Shown in pieces: positions 17,427-26,508 of a stretch of 64,000 nucleotides of DNA. Location of the stretch: NCBI RefSeq assembly GCF_003253485.1, contig NZ_QKTX01000010.1:1-64000 (forward strand). The letters run 5' to 3'. Made by a program: the position numbers and the translations under genes. A model generated the notes under the pieces. The model did not search any database and was not told the DNA's origin. It saw nothing but the letters and a program-made list of their open reading frames with translations. How positions within the stretch are numbered: the first letter of the stretch is position 1; every line of letters starts with the position of its first letter. The stretch comes from Algoriphagus aquaeductus. GTDB taxonomy: Bacteria; Bacteroidota; Bacteroidia; Cytophagales; Cyclobacteriaceae.

Positions 17427-18584
17427 ATGAATTTTCTTTTAGCTACGCTTACCTCTTTTTCGGTAGGATTTTTACTGACTCCGATTGTCATTTCTGTGTT
17501 GCGGAAGGCCAAAATCGGAGACACGCCCGGAGGGCGAAAAATCCACAAAAAATTTACCCCCTCCATGGGTGGAATTGCATTTATGCTCGCTACCTATGTG
17601 GCTTTGGCCATTTGGGGCTGGCAGTATCCCTTACCGGATATCCGATACCTCTTGGGCGCCATTGCTCTGATGTTTTTCGTCGGTTTCCGCGATGATATGG
17701 TCGAACTTAATCCCAAACACAAAATCTTAGGCCAATTGATTTCCGTGGTTTTGGTAGTAGTGGTGAGTGATATCAGGATTAAAGAATTTCACGGATTTTT
17801 GGGAATTGAAGAACTGCCCTTGGTGGTGAGTTATGTCTTCAGCTCATTTGTACTTTTGGCACTGACCAATGCCTTTAATCTGGTGGATGGTTTGGATGGC
17901 TTGGCAGGGACGATCGCCATCATTTCCCTTTCCTTGTTGAGCGCATGGTTTTACGTACAGGGGCTGGAAAGCTATGCCTTGTTGAGTTTTACACTTTTGG
18001 GAGGGATATTATCCTTTATGGTATTCAATTGGCATCCTGCCAAAATTTTCATGGGTGATACCGGTTCTTTGGCTTTGGGCTTTTCCATTGGCAGTTTGAT
18101 CTTGGCCTTTATGGAATACAATTCGGCACTTCCCGCAGGAGCGCTTTTAAAAATTGAACCCTCTTTCACCATGGGTATTGTCTTGCTGATCTATCCTTTA
18201 TATGATATGGCAAGGGTATTTACCCGCAGGATATCCAAAGGGAAGCACCCGATGAGTGCAGACAAAAGCCATGTGCATCATTTCTTGTTGAGATCCGGAT
18301 TGAAGCACAATCAAGTCGCTTTGCTTTTAGGGCTGATTCAGGTGGTTCTCATAGGCTTGGTTCTTGGAATGGGAAATTATTCAGACAATATTGTATTGCC
18401 GCTATTATCAGCGATCGTCCTCTTGATGGGTTCCCGCTTGGATAAAATCACCGTAAAATCCCTCAAAAAGAGAATACACCGGGAACCAAGAGTGTTGGAT
18501 TTGAGACCTCTTAAAACAACCCAGCGTGTAAAAATAAAGGTTGAGGATCAGATGGTTAATTCGGCAAAAATGAACCTTAATTAA
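17427..18584 (+). CDS. wecA: WecA/TagO-like undecaprenyl-phosphate N-acetylhexosamine-1-phosphate transferase
   Basis: A 385-residue polytopic membrane enzyme of the MraY/WecA family. Visible landmarks: DTPGGRKIH near residue 32, Asp89-Asp90 in FRDDM (Mg/lipid-phosphate site), NAFNLVDGLDG at 148-158 (catalytic loop), FMGDTGS and a HVHHFLL histidine motif. It transfers HexNAc-1-phosphate from UDP to undecaprenyl phosphate, starting a glycan at the inner membrane. About 11 hydrophobic helices agree with the family. It stands apart from the genes on both sides (856-base repeat-rich gap before, 130-base gap after), so it likely has its own promoter. It may serve a general glycan rather than only this locus. 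Confidence 0.88.
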   Translation: MNFLLATLTSFSVGFLLTPIVISVLRKAKIGDTPGGRKIHKKFTPSMGGIAFMLATYVALAIWGWQYPLPDIRYLLGAIALMFFVGFRDDMVELNPKHKILGQLISVVLVVVVSDIRIKEFHGFLGIEELPLVVSYVFSSFVLLALTNAFNLVDGLDGLAGTIAIISLSLLSAWFYVQGLESYALLSFTLLGGILSFMVFNWHPAKIFMGDTGSLALGFSIGSLILAFMEYNSALPAGALLKIEPSFTMGIVLLIYPLYDMARVFTRRISKGKHPMSADKSHVHHFLLRSGLKHNQVALLLGLIQVVLIGLVLGMGNYSDNIVLPLLSAIVLLMGSRLDKITVKSLKKRIHREPRVLDLRPLKTTQRVKIKVEDQMVNSAKMNLN

Positions 18585-18657
18585 AACTTTTAGGGGTAAA
18601 TTCATAAAAACACTTAATGCAGATTCAATAGGCAGCTAAAGATTGAAAGATATTTGG

Positions 18658-18688
18658 TTGGGTTTTTGTAGAGGATATGCTATGTTTA
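18658..18688 (+). promoter_or_regulatory. Candidate promoter of the aminotransferase gene
   Basis: TTG (18658-18660), 20 bases, then TATGTTTA (18681-18688): close to the Bacteroidota -33/-7 pattern with one mismatch in TAnnTTTG. Predicted transcription start would lie about 20 bases before the ATG. Confidence 0.4.
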
Positions 18689-18714
18689 GCAGATTGATAT
18701 CACTACAAGCTTAA

Positions 18715-19851
18715 ATGTCTTACCTAGTACCGCTGTCTTTTCCGGTTTTTGAAGGTAATGAAAACCTTTACCTCCAGAAAGTAATGAGTTCCGGGCAACT
18801 GGCAACCAGTGGTGAGTTTATAAGAAAATTTGAATCCAAGCTTGCAAAAAAAGTCGTATCCCATCAGGCAGTTGCACTCAATTCCGGAACTTCGGCACTA
18901 CATCTTGCCCTGGTTTTACTCGGAGTTGGGCAAGGGGATGAAGTGATTTGTCAGTCCTTTACTTTTTGTGCTTCAGCCAATCCAATCGTTTACCTGGGTG
19001 CCAAACCTATTTTTGTGGACAGTGAGGAGGAAACCTGGAATATCGACCCGGAATTACTGGAGGACGCGATATTGAGCAGGTTAGCGCTGGGCAGAAAGCC
19101 CAAAGCCATCATTTTGGTCCATCTTTTTGGAATGCCTGCTAAAATGAATGAGATTTTGGAGATAGCCAATAAATATGGAATCCCTGTTTTGGAAGATGCG
19201 GCTGAGGCGGTAGGAAGTACCTACCAAGGCAGTTATTGTGGTACTTTTGGGACCATCGGTATTTTTTCTTTCAACGGAAACAAAATAGTAACCACGGGAG
19301 GTGGAGGTGCTTTGCTCACCAAAGACGCAGGTCTTATTGAGCGTGCTAAATATCTCTCCACGCAGGCCAGAGAAGATTTGCCCTTTTACCAGCATCTGGA
19401 AATCGGATATAATTACCGGATGAACAATATGGCAGCAGCCATTGGTTTGGCCCAATTGGAAAAACTGGATACCTGGATTGCAAAAAGAAGATTGATCAAT
19501 GAGCGGTATAGAATGCTTTTGGCGGATATCCCGGGGCTCAGTTTCCAAACCGACAATGAAGATTCTAAATCCAACTATTGGCTGACCACCATTTTGATAG
19601 ACGAACAACTGACAGGAGTATCTAATGATCGCCTGAGAGTAGTCTTGTTTAAAAATGGCATAGAAACGCGCTTTTTGTGGAAACCGCTGCATCTGCAGCC
19701 GGTATATAAGTTTGCCCCTTTCTATGGCGGAAGTACTTCTGAAAAGTTGTTTTTAAAAGGCCTTTGTTTGCCTAGTTCCGTGAGCCTGACTTTTGAAGAT
19801 CAAAAATTGATCTGTGGCTTGATCGAGAATGAATTGAGTAAAGTGTCCTGA
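18715..19851 (+). CDS. DegT/DnrJ/EryC1-family PLP aminotransferase (PglE-like)
   Basis: A 378-residue PLP-dependent nucleotide-sugar aminotransferase. Features: LNSGTSALHLAL near residue 57 (phosphate binding), EDAAEAVGS near 160 (Asp binding the pyridine ring) and the Schiff-base Lys190 in NGNKIVTTGGGG. Relatives such as PglE convert UDP-4-keto-6-deoxy-GlcNAc to the 4-amino sugar. The dehydratase at 20774 would make that keto sugar, and the sugar transferase at 19853 would load the product on the lipid carrier. The acetyltransferase (PglD-like) expected in that route is not next to it. Confidence 0.88.
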   Translation: MSYLVPLSFPVFEGNENLYLQKVMSSGQLATSGEFIRKFESKLAKKVVSHQAVALNSGTSALHLALVLLGVGQGDEVICQSFTFCASANPIVYLGAKPIFVDSEEETWNIDPELLEDAILSRLALGRKPKAIILVHLFGMPAKMNEILEIANKYGIPVLEDAAEAVGSTYQGSYCGTFGTIGIFSFNGNKIVTTGGGGALLTKDAGLIERAKYLSTQAREDLPFYQHLEIGYNYRMNNMAAAIGLAQLEKLDTWIAKRRLINERYRMLLADIPGLSFQTDNEDSKSNYWLTTILIDEQLTGVSNDRLRVVLFKNGIETRFLWKPLHLQPVYKFAPFYGGSTSEKLFLKGLCLPSSVSLTFEDQKLICGLIENELSKVS

Positions 19852-19852
19852 G

Positions 19853-20461
19853 GTGAATTATCCGGAAGTTGGGAAGAGGGTCTTGGATCTTTTTTTGGGT
19901 AGCCTGATGCTTTTCGTTTTTTCACCGGTTTTCGTCTCACTCTTTTTGATTCTTACTGTTTACTACAAAGGATCTCCTTTTTTTTTCCAATTTAGGCCCG
20001 GAAAGGATGGACGTGTTTTTAGAATAATCAAGTTCAAGACCATGTCCGACCAGACGGATGCGAATGGGAATCCACTTCCGGATGAACAGAGGCTAACAGG
20101 TTTTGGAAAGTTGATCCGAAATACATCTTTAGACGAACTTCCTCAATTGCTGAATGTCATTAAAGGTGATATGAGTTTGGTGGGGCCGAGACCTTTGTTG
20201 GTGGAATACCTATCCCTCTATAATGCAGAGCAGGCCCAAAGACACCAGGTGAAGCCCGGAGTAACCGGATGGGCTCAGATCAATGGACGAAATGCGATTT
20301 CCTGGCCTGAAAAATTCAAGTTAGATCTTTGGTACGTCAAACATGTTTCCTTTTTTCTTGATGTGAAAATCCTGTTCCAAACCTTATGGAATGTGCTCAG
20401 GGGCAAAGGGATAAGTCAACAAGGACATGTCACCATGGGTAAGTTCAAGGGAAATACTTGA
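19853..20461 (+). CDS. PglC/WcaJ-type initiating sugar transferase
   Basis: 202 residues, the short PglC-like form of the bacterial sugar transferase family. One N-terminal re-entrant/transmembrane helix (residues about 12-35) is followed by FRIIKFKTM, TSLDELPQLLNVIKGDMSLVGPRP (broken here: the DE pair and GPRP are the key parts) and KPGVTGWAQINGRN. It moves a phospho-sugar from UDP to undecaprenyl phosphate. The start is GTG at 19853, one base after the aminotransferase stop, so the two are coupled. With the aminotransferase it suggests a diamino-sugar at the reducing end. Confidence 0.9.
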   Translation: MNYPEVGKRVLDLFLGSLMLFVFSPVFVSLFLILTVYYKGSPFFFQFRPGKDGRVFRIIKFKTMSDQTDANGNPLPDEQRLTGFGKLIRNTSLDELPQLLNVIKGDMSLVGPRPLLVEYLSLYNAEQAQRHQVKPGVTGWAQINGRNAISWPEKFKLDLWYVKHVSFFLDVKILFQTLWNVLRGKGISQQGHVTMGKFKGNT

Positions 20462-20773
20462 CTTATTCCATCTTTTTTTTATCCAATTTTTCCGATTGCA
20501 TTCTAGTTGATTTTTTTCGGACTCAAGGCAAAATATCTTCTCATCATCCTTGCAAGGCGTAAAAAATGCAGTGTGGATAAACTTTTCTGCACGTCTTGTC
20601 CTACAGGTAAAAAATCTTGATTTTTTAAAGGTTTCAGCCACCTTCGAGATTTAAAATAATCCCTATAATTTCTTGGAAAATTGAAGTAAATTAAAATTTC
20701 TGCTTACTTTGTGACTAAATTCTGAAAAAATAGTAGCCTCTAGCAATTTTGACTATTTGAAAAAACTTTACCT
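20462..20773. other. Non-coding gap with a nested hairpin
   Basis: No gene is seen in these 312 bases. CAAGGCGT (20553-20560) opposes ACGTCTTG (20591-20598), and TGCAG (20567-20571) opposes CTGCA (20587-20591), giving a two-level hairpin. The right part carries a promoter candidate for the following gene. Confidence 0.5.
20681..20711 (+). promoter_or_regulatory. Candidate promoter of the dehydratase gene
   Basis: TTG (20681-20683), 21 bases, then TACTTTG (20705-20711), one base shorter than TAnnTTTG. The leader would be about 55 bases. Confidence 0.35.
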
Positions 20774-22684
20774 ATGAATTTTTTGTCACGGTTAAAAATT
20801 CTGCCACGTTGGATCATAGCGACCCTGGATTCCCTTATTCTTTTTCAATGTGCACTCTTTGGATATTTGGTTCGATTCAATTTCGAGCTTGAACTGATCG
20901 AGCAGTATGATGCCTTTGCCGGAAGTTTCACCTTTATGGTGGGTGGGTTGTTGGTGATGCAGAATACCCGAAGTTATGAGGGGATTGTAAGGCATACCGG
21001 ATTTAGGGACGGATCCAATATTTTCAAGACAGTGATGATCAATTTCATCCTGTTTCTCTTTTTGAATTTCTTCCACGGGAATTTCCTCAATGACCGTTTT
21101 CTGCTTCCTACCTCAGTATTGATTATTGCCAGCTTGTCGGCTTTGTTCATGCTTGTCTTTTATCGCTTGTTGGTAAAGGAACTTTTCGTGTACATCAAAA
21201 ATGGGGTTACGGAAAGAGAAATGAGACATGCGGCCATTTTTGGGGCGGGTGAAGCAGGTATTATAGCGCAGGAGGCGATCAAGAGAGATAGCAAAAGTCT
21301 GGTCAATGTCGTGGCCTTTTTGGATGATGATTCCAAGAAGGAAGGGAAAAACATCGACGGAAAGCGCATTTACAAAGGCTTGGAAGATCTTGAAAAACTG
21401 GTCAAGCAATTTGCGATTACCGAGCTGATCATCGCAGTAAGAGATCTGTCTGTGCAGCGAAAAAATGAAATCATAGACGAATGTCTGAGATTGAATCTGA
21501 CGGTATCGATCGTTCCTCCTGTAGATCAGTGGATCAATGGGGGCTTGACTGCCGGTGCAATCCGGGAGATAAAGATCGAGGACTTGCTCAGCCGGGAACC
21601 CATCCTTTTGGATAATCCCCAAATTGAGATGGATCTGAAAGGGAAAGTGGTATTAGTGTCAGGGGCAGCAGGATCGATTGGTTCAGAACTTTGCCGGCAA
21701 ATCAGCCATTACCATCCCAGTCTTTTGGTCATGCTGGATATAGCCGAGTCTCCGCTGTATGATATAGAGCAAGAATTTAAAGAACATTATCCGGGATGCA
21801 GGATTAAAATTATTCTGGGCGATGTCCGAAATAAGAAGAAAATGAAAGAAGTCTTCAAAGACTTCAAACCTCAGGTGGTGTTTCACGCCGCAGCCTATAA
21901 GCATGTGCCGATGATGGAAAATTATCCCGAGGAGGCGGTACATGCCAATGTGATTGGAACCAAAATATTGGCTGACCTTTCGGTCTTATCCCAAGTCGAA
22001 AAATTTGTTTTCGTTTCCACCGATAAGGCGGTCAATCCGACCAATGTCATGGGAGCCAGTAAGCGGGCAGCAGAAATGTACGTTCAGGCACTCAATGAAT
22101 ATCTGGAAACCAATCACAAGAAGTTTCATACTCGATTTATCACAACCCGATTTGGAAATGTTTTAGGCTCAAATGGTTCGGTGATTCCCTTGTTCAAAAA
22201 GCAAATCATGCATGGGGGACCGCTTACGGTAACGCACCCGGAGATCACCAGATACTTTATGACCATACCCGAAGCCTGCCAGTTGGTTTTGGAAGCCGGG
22301 GTCATGGGCCGAGGTGGAGAGATTTATGTATTTGACATGGGCGAACCGGTCAAGATTCTGGATTTGGCCAAAAAGATGATTCAGCTTTCCGGCAAAAAAG
22401 TAGATCAGGATATTAAAATCCAGTTTACAGGCCTTAGAGAGGGTGAAAAACTTTACGAAGAACTTCTGAATGACTTCGAAACGGTAAAAATTACCCATCA
22501 CCCGAAAATTAAGATTGCCCAAGTGCAGCCATCCTCCTATCACAAGATAGATGGTCAAATCGACCTCTTCCAAGATCTGATCGGGAAAAATAATGAAACC
22601 GATTTGGTAAGGCATTTGAAAGCACTTGTTCCTGAGTATATCTCCAATTCTTCTCGTTTTGAAGTGTTGGATCGAATGAATTGA
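20774..22684 (+). CDS. Membrane-bound UDP-GlcNAc 4,6-dehydratase, WbpM/PglF/CapD family
   Basis: 636 residues. Four N-terminal membrane helices lie at about 12-135. A first Rossmann domain starts at FGAGEAG near residue 155, and a second SDR domain has SGAAGSIGSE near 295. In the SDR catalytic site the usual Tyr-x-x-x-Lys is Met426-x-x-x-Lys430 (NVMGASKR), the hallmark substitution of the long WbpM/PglF subfamily. STDKAVNP precedes it. The enzyme removes water from UDP-GlcNAc to give the 4-keto-6-deoxy sugar used by the DegT aminotransferase upstream. It is separated from that gene pair by about 310 bases but in the same direction. Confidence 0.9.
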   Translation: MNFLSRLKILPRWIIATLDSLILFQCALFGYLVRFNFELELIEQYDAFAGSFTFMVGGLLVMQNTRSYEGIVRHTGFRDGSNIFKTVMINFILFLFLNFFHGNFLNDRFLLPTSVLIIASLSALFMLVFYRLLVKELFVYIKNGVTEREMRHAAIFGAGEAGIIAQEAIKRDSKSLVNVVAFLDDDSKKEGKNIDGKRIYKGLEDLEKLVKQFAITELIIAVRDLSVQRKNEIIDECLRLNLTVSIVPPVDQWINGGLTAGAIREIKIEDLLSREPILLDNPQIEMDLKGKVVLVSGAAGSIGSELCRQISHYHPSLLVMLDIAESPLYDIEQEFKEHYPGCRIKIILGDVRNKKKMKEVFKDFKPQVVFHAAAYKHVPMMENYPEEAVHANVIGTKILADLSVLSQVEKFVFVSTDKAVNPTNVMGASKRAAEMYVQALNEYLETNHKKFHTRFITTRFGNVLGSNGSVIPLFKKQIMHGGPLTVTHPEITRYFMTIPEACQLVLEAGVMGRGGEIYVFDMGEPVKILDLAKKMIQLSGKKVDQDIKIQFTGLREGEKLYEELLNDFETVKITHHPKIKIAQVQPSSYHKIDGQIDLFQDLIGKNNETDLVRHLKALVPEYISNSSRFEVLDRMN

Positions 22685-22744
22685 GCAAGTCAAAAGATCA
22701 ATTGTCCAACACAATAGTCAATGATCAAAGACCAAATTCAGTGA

Positions 22745-22767
22745 TCGATTGGTAATCGACTTTTTTT
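22745..22767 (+). terminator. Weak intrinsic terminator after the dehydratase gene
   Basis: TCGATT, GGT loop, AATCGA, then C and seven Ts. The stem is only 6 base pairs with few G-C pairs. Confidence 0.4.
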
Positions 22768-23376
22768 AAAATAATTATCCAATTCTTTTCCAGTAAGTGA
22801 AAGCACTTCGAAAAGCTCAATGATCGAGCTCAGCCACCACGTTTAGGGATGGATGGTTTAAGGGTGGGCAGTCGACAACTGATGGAGTGGACATCGAGCG
22901 ACAGGGGTTGACCGAATTCAAATCAAGTTTAGGTGGACTTAAAGTAAATTTGGCTTTTGGCAGCATTCCGTATATCCTATTAACTGATGATACGCTATTC
23001 TGGCAGTTGACGAATATTCCACGGATTTTGGGCTGGAAGACCGATGACCGAAGATTCCCAAAAATATGGCGTTAACTTGATCTTCTGATCTTTAGAAATG
23101 CACGCAGCCAAAGGATTTAAAGGTTTGATGTTGGATTTTGGCAAATTCCCCTAAGGGGGCTAGGGGGATTTAAATCATCGAAATATTTCAAATTGCTTAA
23201 CACGTGCAGCTTTCCGTGTATCATTTTAACTTTTAACTGAAAAGTCCCCGACCCCAGAATTTCGATGGAGGTTCTAACTCCGAACCCTGAACTTCGAACC
23301 CCAATCCACCTCAACGATTAACATTTAACCTTTAACAAATTACTCCAGTTCTCCTGCTCGAATCCCTTCCTGTTTG

Positions 23377-23384
23377 TACCTTTG
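23377..23384 (+). promoter_or_regulatory. -7 promoter element TACCTTTG
   Basis: An exact match to TAnnTTTG, 28 bases before the ATG of the FAD-protein gene. No TTTG is seen at the expected -33 distance. Confidence 0.45.
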
Positions 23385-23411
23385 TCCTGATTTAAGGATA
23401 AATACCTTACC

Positions 23412-24992
23412 ATGAAAAAAAGCTTTACGCTTCAACTTAGCCCGGAAGAGGCTTACGATGAGGCCAATTTCAAACTGGCAGTTCTCAAAAAAGCCGGGCT
23501 AAAACCAGATTCTTCCAACACTTTCGCCAGACAAACCCGTCGATCTATTGATGCTCGGGGAAGAAAAGTCCTCGTCAATGTGGAGGCAGAACTTTTTATC
23601 AATGAAAGCCCGGGATCGCTCTTGGATCATTTACCGGAGTATCACCAAGTCAATCAATCAGATCCTTTGATTATTGTCGGTGCAGGACCTGCCGGATTGT
23701 TCGCTGCACTTCGGGCAATTGAGCTGGGAGTGAAGCCTATAGTCATTGAGCGGGGAAAAGATGTCCGGGCAAGAAGACGAGACCTTGCCGCGATCAACAA
23801 GGAAGGTATCGTGAATCCGGACTCCAATTATTGCTTTGGGGAGGGAGGAGCAGGAACCTATTCGGATGGTAAGCTTTATACCCGCTCCAAGAAGCGTGGA
23901 GATATTCGACGCATCATGGAAATATTCGTGTATCATGGTGCGACGGAGGAAATTTTGGTCGATGCTCACCCGCATATCGGTACCAACAAACTCCCCGTTT
24001 TGGTGGCCAAACTCCGTGAAAGTATTCTTCAGGCGGGAGGGGAGATCCTCTTTGAAACCCGTGTGGAAGACTTTATTCTCGAAGGGAACGAAATCAAAGG
24101 GGTAGTCACACAATCCGGTGAAAAGATCAAAGGATTAGGAGTAATCCTGGCTACCGGTCATTCGGCAAGGGATATTTTTCACCTCCTTCAGGATCGGGGA
24201 ATCCTGATCGAAGCCAAGCCCTTTGCACTGGGGGTGAGGATCGAACATAGCCAAAATCTGATTGACCGCATTCAGTACCACTGTGCAGTGGACAGAGGTC
24301 CGTACCTTCCTGCCTCGGCTTATTCTTTGGTCCAGCAGACCGACTATCAGGGCAAACAGCGGGGTGTGTTTAGTTTTTGTATGTGTCCGGGTGGATTTAT
24401 TGTTCCTGCAGCCACTGCACCGGGAGAGTTGGTGGTCAATGGGATGAGTCCAAGCCGTCGCGACAGTAAATTTGCCAATTCGGGAATGGTGGTTTCCGTG
24501 GAGTTGGAAGATTTACCCCAATACAGGAAATACGGTCCCTTGGCAGCCTTGCATTTTCAGGCTGAAGTGGAAAAGAAAGCCTGGGAAATGGGAGGGAAGA
24601 GTCAAGTGGCCCCGGCGCAGCGGATGGTGGACTTCGTCAATCGGAAGGTGAGCTCCTCACTTTTGGATACTTCGTATCAACCGGGATTGGAATCAGTGGA
24701 GATGCGGGAAGTGCTCCCGGATTTCATTGCTGCCCGTATGGCGATCGCCTTCAAAGGTTTCGGTCAAAAAATGAAAGGCTACTTGACCAATGAGGCACAA
24801 ATCATCGGAGTAGAAAGTAGAACCTCTTCTCCTGTGCGGATTCCGAGGGATAAAGAATCCTTTGAACATCCACAGATTAAGCGCTTGTTTCCCTGTGCCG
24901 AAGGAGCAGGCTATGCCGGTGGGATTGTATCGGCTGCTATGGATGGTGAGCGCTGTGCAGAGAAACTGATTGCGATGTATGTGAAAAAATAG
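23412..24992 (+). CDS. FAD-dependent dehydrogenase of the COG2509 type
   Basis: 526 residues. A small N-terminal alpha/beta domain (1-80, with RRSIDARGRK) precedes an FAD-binding Rossmann fold opening with IIVGAGPAGLFAA near residue 93. FGEGGAGTYSDGK near 143 is highly typical of this group, and ATGHSARD near 242 closes the second nucleotide-binding half. The C-terminus has CAEGAGYAGGIVSAAMDG, contacting FAD. Members occur in most phyla, have no established substrate and are predicted oxidoreductases in the cytoplasm. It is a single gene with its own promoter element, and no functional partner is evident beside it. Confidence 0.85.
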   Translation: MKKSFTLQLSPEEAYDEANFKLAVLKKAGLKPDSSNTFARQTRRSIDARGRKVLVNVEAELFINESPGSLLDHLPEYHQVNQSDPLIIVGAGPAGLFAALRAIELGVKPIVIERGKDVRARRRDLAAINKEGIVNPDSNYCFGEGGAGTYSDGKLYTRSKKRGDIRRIMEIFVYHGATEEILVDAHPHIGTNKLPVLVAKLRESILQAGGEILFETRVEDFILEGNEIKGVVTQSGEKIKGLGVILATGHSARDIFHLLQDRGILIEAKPFALGVRIEHSQNLIDRIQYHCAVDRGPYLPASAYSLVQQTDYQGKQRGVFSFCMCPGGFIVPAATAPGELVVNGMSPSRRDSKFANSGMVVSVELEDLPQYRKYGPLAALHFQAEVEKKAWEMGGKSQVAPAQRMVDFVNRKVSSSLLDTSYQPGLESVEMREVLPDFIAARMAIAFKGFGQKMKGYLTNEAQIIGVESRTSSPVRIPRDKESFEHPQIKRLFPCAEGAGYAGGIVSAAMDGERCAEKLIAMYVKK

Positions 24993-25110
24993 TTTTTGGT
25001 TTGGAGTTCAACGCTGAACTCCAAACCAAGAACCATAAAACATTTTTCATCCCTCCGTCAACCTTTGTCACTTTCCATTCACTTATTCCCAAAGCGCTTA
25101 CCTTTATCGG

Positions 25111-26499
25111 ATGGAATTTGCGATAGTCGATATTGAAACCACAGGAGGAAATCCCTCGGGAGGGGGGATCACGGAAATCGCCGTAGTGGTTCATAATGGA
25201 CAAGAGATTATTCATGAGTTTCAGACTCTCATTAATCCTCAGGTGCCTGTTCCCGCATTTATTACCGGGTTGACTGGAATTGACAATTCCATGGTCGGAA
25301 ATGCGCCAACCTTTGAAGAAATCGCCGATGAACTTTGGGATTTGTTGGATGGAAGGGTATTTGTCGCCCATCAGGTCAATTTTGATTTCAGCTTTATCCG
25401 CGAGGCCTTTTTGAAGACCGGGAGGGAACTCAAGTCTTCCCGTCTCTGCACCGTTAGGCTTGCCCGTAAAGTATTCCCAGGCTTGGGATCTTACAGTTTG
25501 GGTAGAATCTGCGAGCAACAAAAAATTCCTATTCTAGCCCGCCACCGGGCAATGGGAGATGCCAAAGCCACCGCACTGCTTTTCGACCGAATGCTCGTTC
25601 TAAATCAGGAGGTTATCTATTCTTCCTTGAAAAAGAACTCAGGAGAAGCCTTTTTACCTCCACATTTCTCTCTTTCCAAGTTCCACCAAATTCCCGAGGC
25701 TTGTGGGGTCTATTTCATGCTCAATGACAAGGGCAAGGTGATTTATGTAGGGAAGGCGATAAATATCAAGGAGCGATTTAAGGGACATTTTTCAGGTAAA
25801 ATCCTTCCCCATCTCAAACAACAGCTTAAGGCAGAAGTGGTCGACTTGCAGTGGCAGCTGACCGGTTCGGAGTTTATGGCATTGCTGATCGAAACGCTTG
25901 AAATCAAACGTCTATGGCCCAAGTATAACTCAGCCATGAAAATGCCGAAAACTCTTTGGGGACTTTTTCACTACCAAGACAGTAGCGGGTTTTATAGATT
26001 TCAGATTGCTAAGGTGACCAAGAGTCTGAAGCCACTGGAGACTTTTTTCTCCGCTGAGGAAGCCCGTCAATTCTTGATGGAGGCAGTGGAGGGGTATCAA
26101 TTGTGCCAAAAACTTTGCGGAATCAGAAAGGTCACCTGTAAAGAGGTCCAAGATGTTCATTGCCAAGGTGCCTGCAGGTCAGGAGAGCACCCAGATTCCT
26201 ATAACTCCCGAGTGGAGGAGTTTATCAAATTGATCAGGGAATCCAAAAAAGAGCTGTTGATCACTTTGCCCGGAAGAAAGGAAGGGGAAGTGGCCGCCTG
26301 CCTCTTCGAAGGAGGAATATTGAGTCGATACGGGTTTTTGGAAAGAGAAGCCATCCAACCTTCAGATTTGGAGTCTGTACCTCCTATTCCTGAGACATTT
26401 TATTTTTTGCGCCAGTTTATTCATCGAATTCCCGCAGCCCAAATTCAGGTCTTGGAACCCAATCAGGACCCCAATCCCTTCCAGCTCGGCTTCTTTTAA
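25111..26499 (+). CDS. DnaQ-type exonuclease fused to a GIY-YIG (UvrC/Cho-like) nuclease
   Basis: 462 residues. Residues 1-170 are a DEDD exonuclease: Asp7 and Glu9 in VDIETTG, HQVNFDFSFI, and HRAMGDAKAT as Exo III (DEDDh). Residues about 195-280 are a GIY-YIG nuclease (CGVYFMLNDKGKVIYVGKA), the domain that makes the 3' incision in UvrC. The C-terminal part carries four Cys near 333-360 and no helix-hairpin-helix. The protein probably processes DNA damage like Cho, with added 3'-5' exonuclease trimming. It ends 9 bases from a convergent gene. Confidence 0.88.
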   Translation: MEFAIVDIETTGGNPSGGGITEIAVVVHNGQEIIHEFQTLINPQVPVPAFITGLTGIDNSMVGNAPTFEEIADELWDLLDGRVFVAHQVNFDFSFIREAFLKTGRELKSSRLCTVRLARKVFPGLGSYSLGRICEQQKIPILARHRAMGDAKATALLFDRMLVLNQEVIYSSLKKNSGEAFLPPHFSLSKFHQIPEACGVYFMLNDKGKVIYVGKAINIKERFKGHFSGKILPHLKQQLKAEVVDLQWQLTGSEFMALLIETLEIKRLWPKYNSAMKMPKTLWGLFHYQDSSGFYRFQIAKVTKSLKPLETFFSAEEARQFLMEAVEGYQLCQKLCGIRKVTCKEVQDVHCQGACRSGEHPDSYNSRVEEFIKLIRESKKELLITLPGRKEGEVAACLFEGGILSRYGFLEREAIQPSDLESVPPIPETFYFLRQFIHRIPAAQIQVLEPNQDPNPFQLGFF

Positions 26500-26508
26500 T
26501 CTCAAATT

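Larger units (their letters stand above)
22685..23411. other. 727-base intergenic region with weak terminator, GC hairpin element and word-like repeats
   Basis: No convincing gene is seen; a 62-codon frame at 22887-23075 lacks recognisable features. The left end holds a small T-run hairpin (22745-22767). 23144-23172 carries CCCCTAAGGGGG followed by CTAGGGGGATTT, a common Bacteroidota intergenic element. 23240-23345 is made of short recurring words (CGAACCCTGAACTTCGAAC; ATTAACATTTAACCTTTAAC). A promoter element for the next gene lies at 23377. Confidence 0.6.

Noticed and set aside
21113-21622. 169-codon minus-strand frame opposite the dehydratase
   Set aside because: Shadow of the WbpM-like gene; amino-acid composition is not protein-like.
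22887-23075. 62-codon frame in the intergenic region
   Set aside because: No family, no coupling, no promoter and it sits among repeat-like sequence; chance frame is more likely.
25099-25106. TACCTTTA as promoter of the exonuclease gene
   Set aside because: It ends four bases before the ATG, which would place the transcription start inside the gene.
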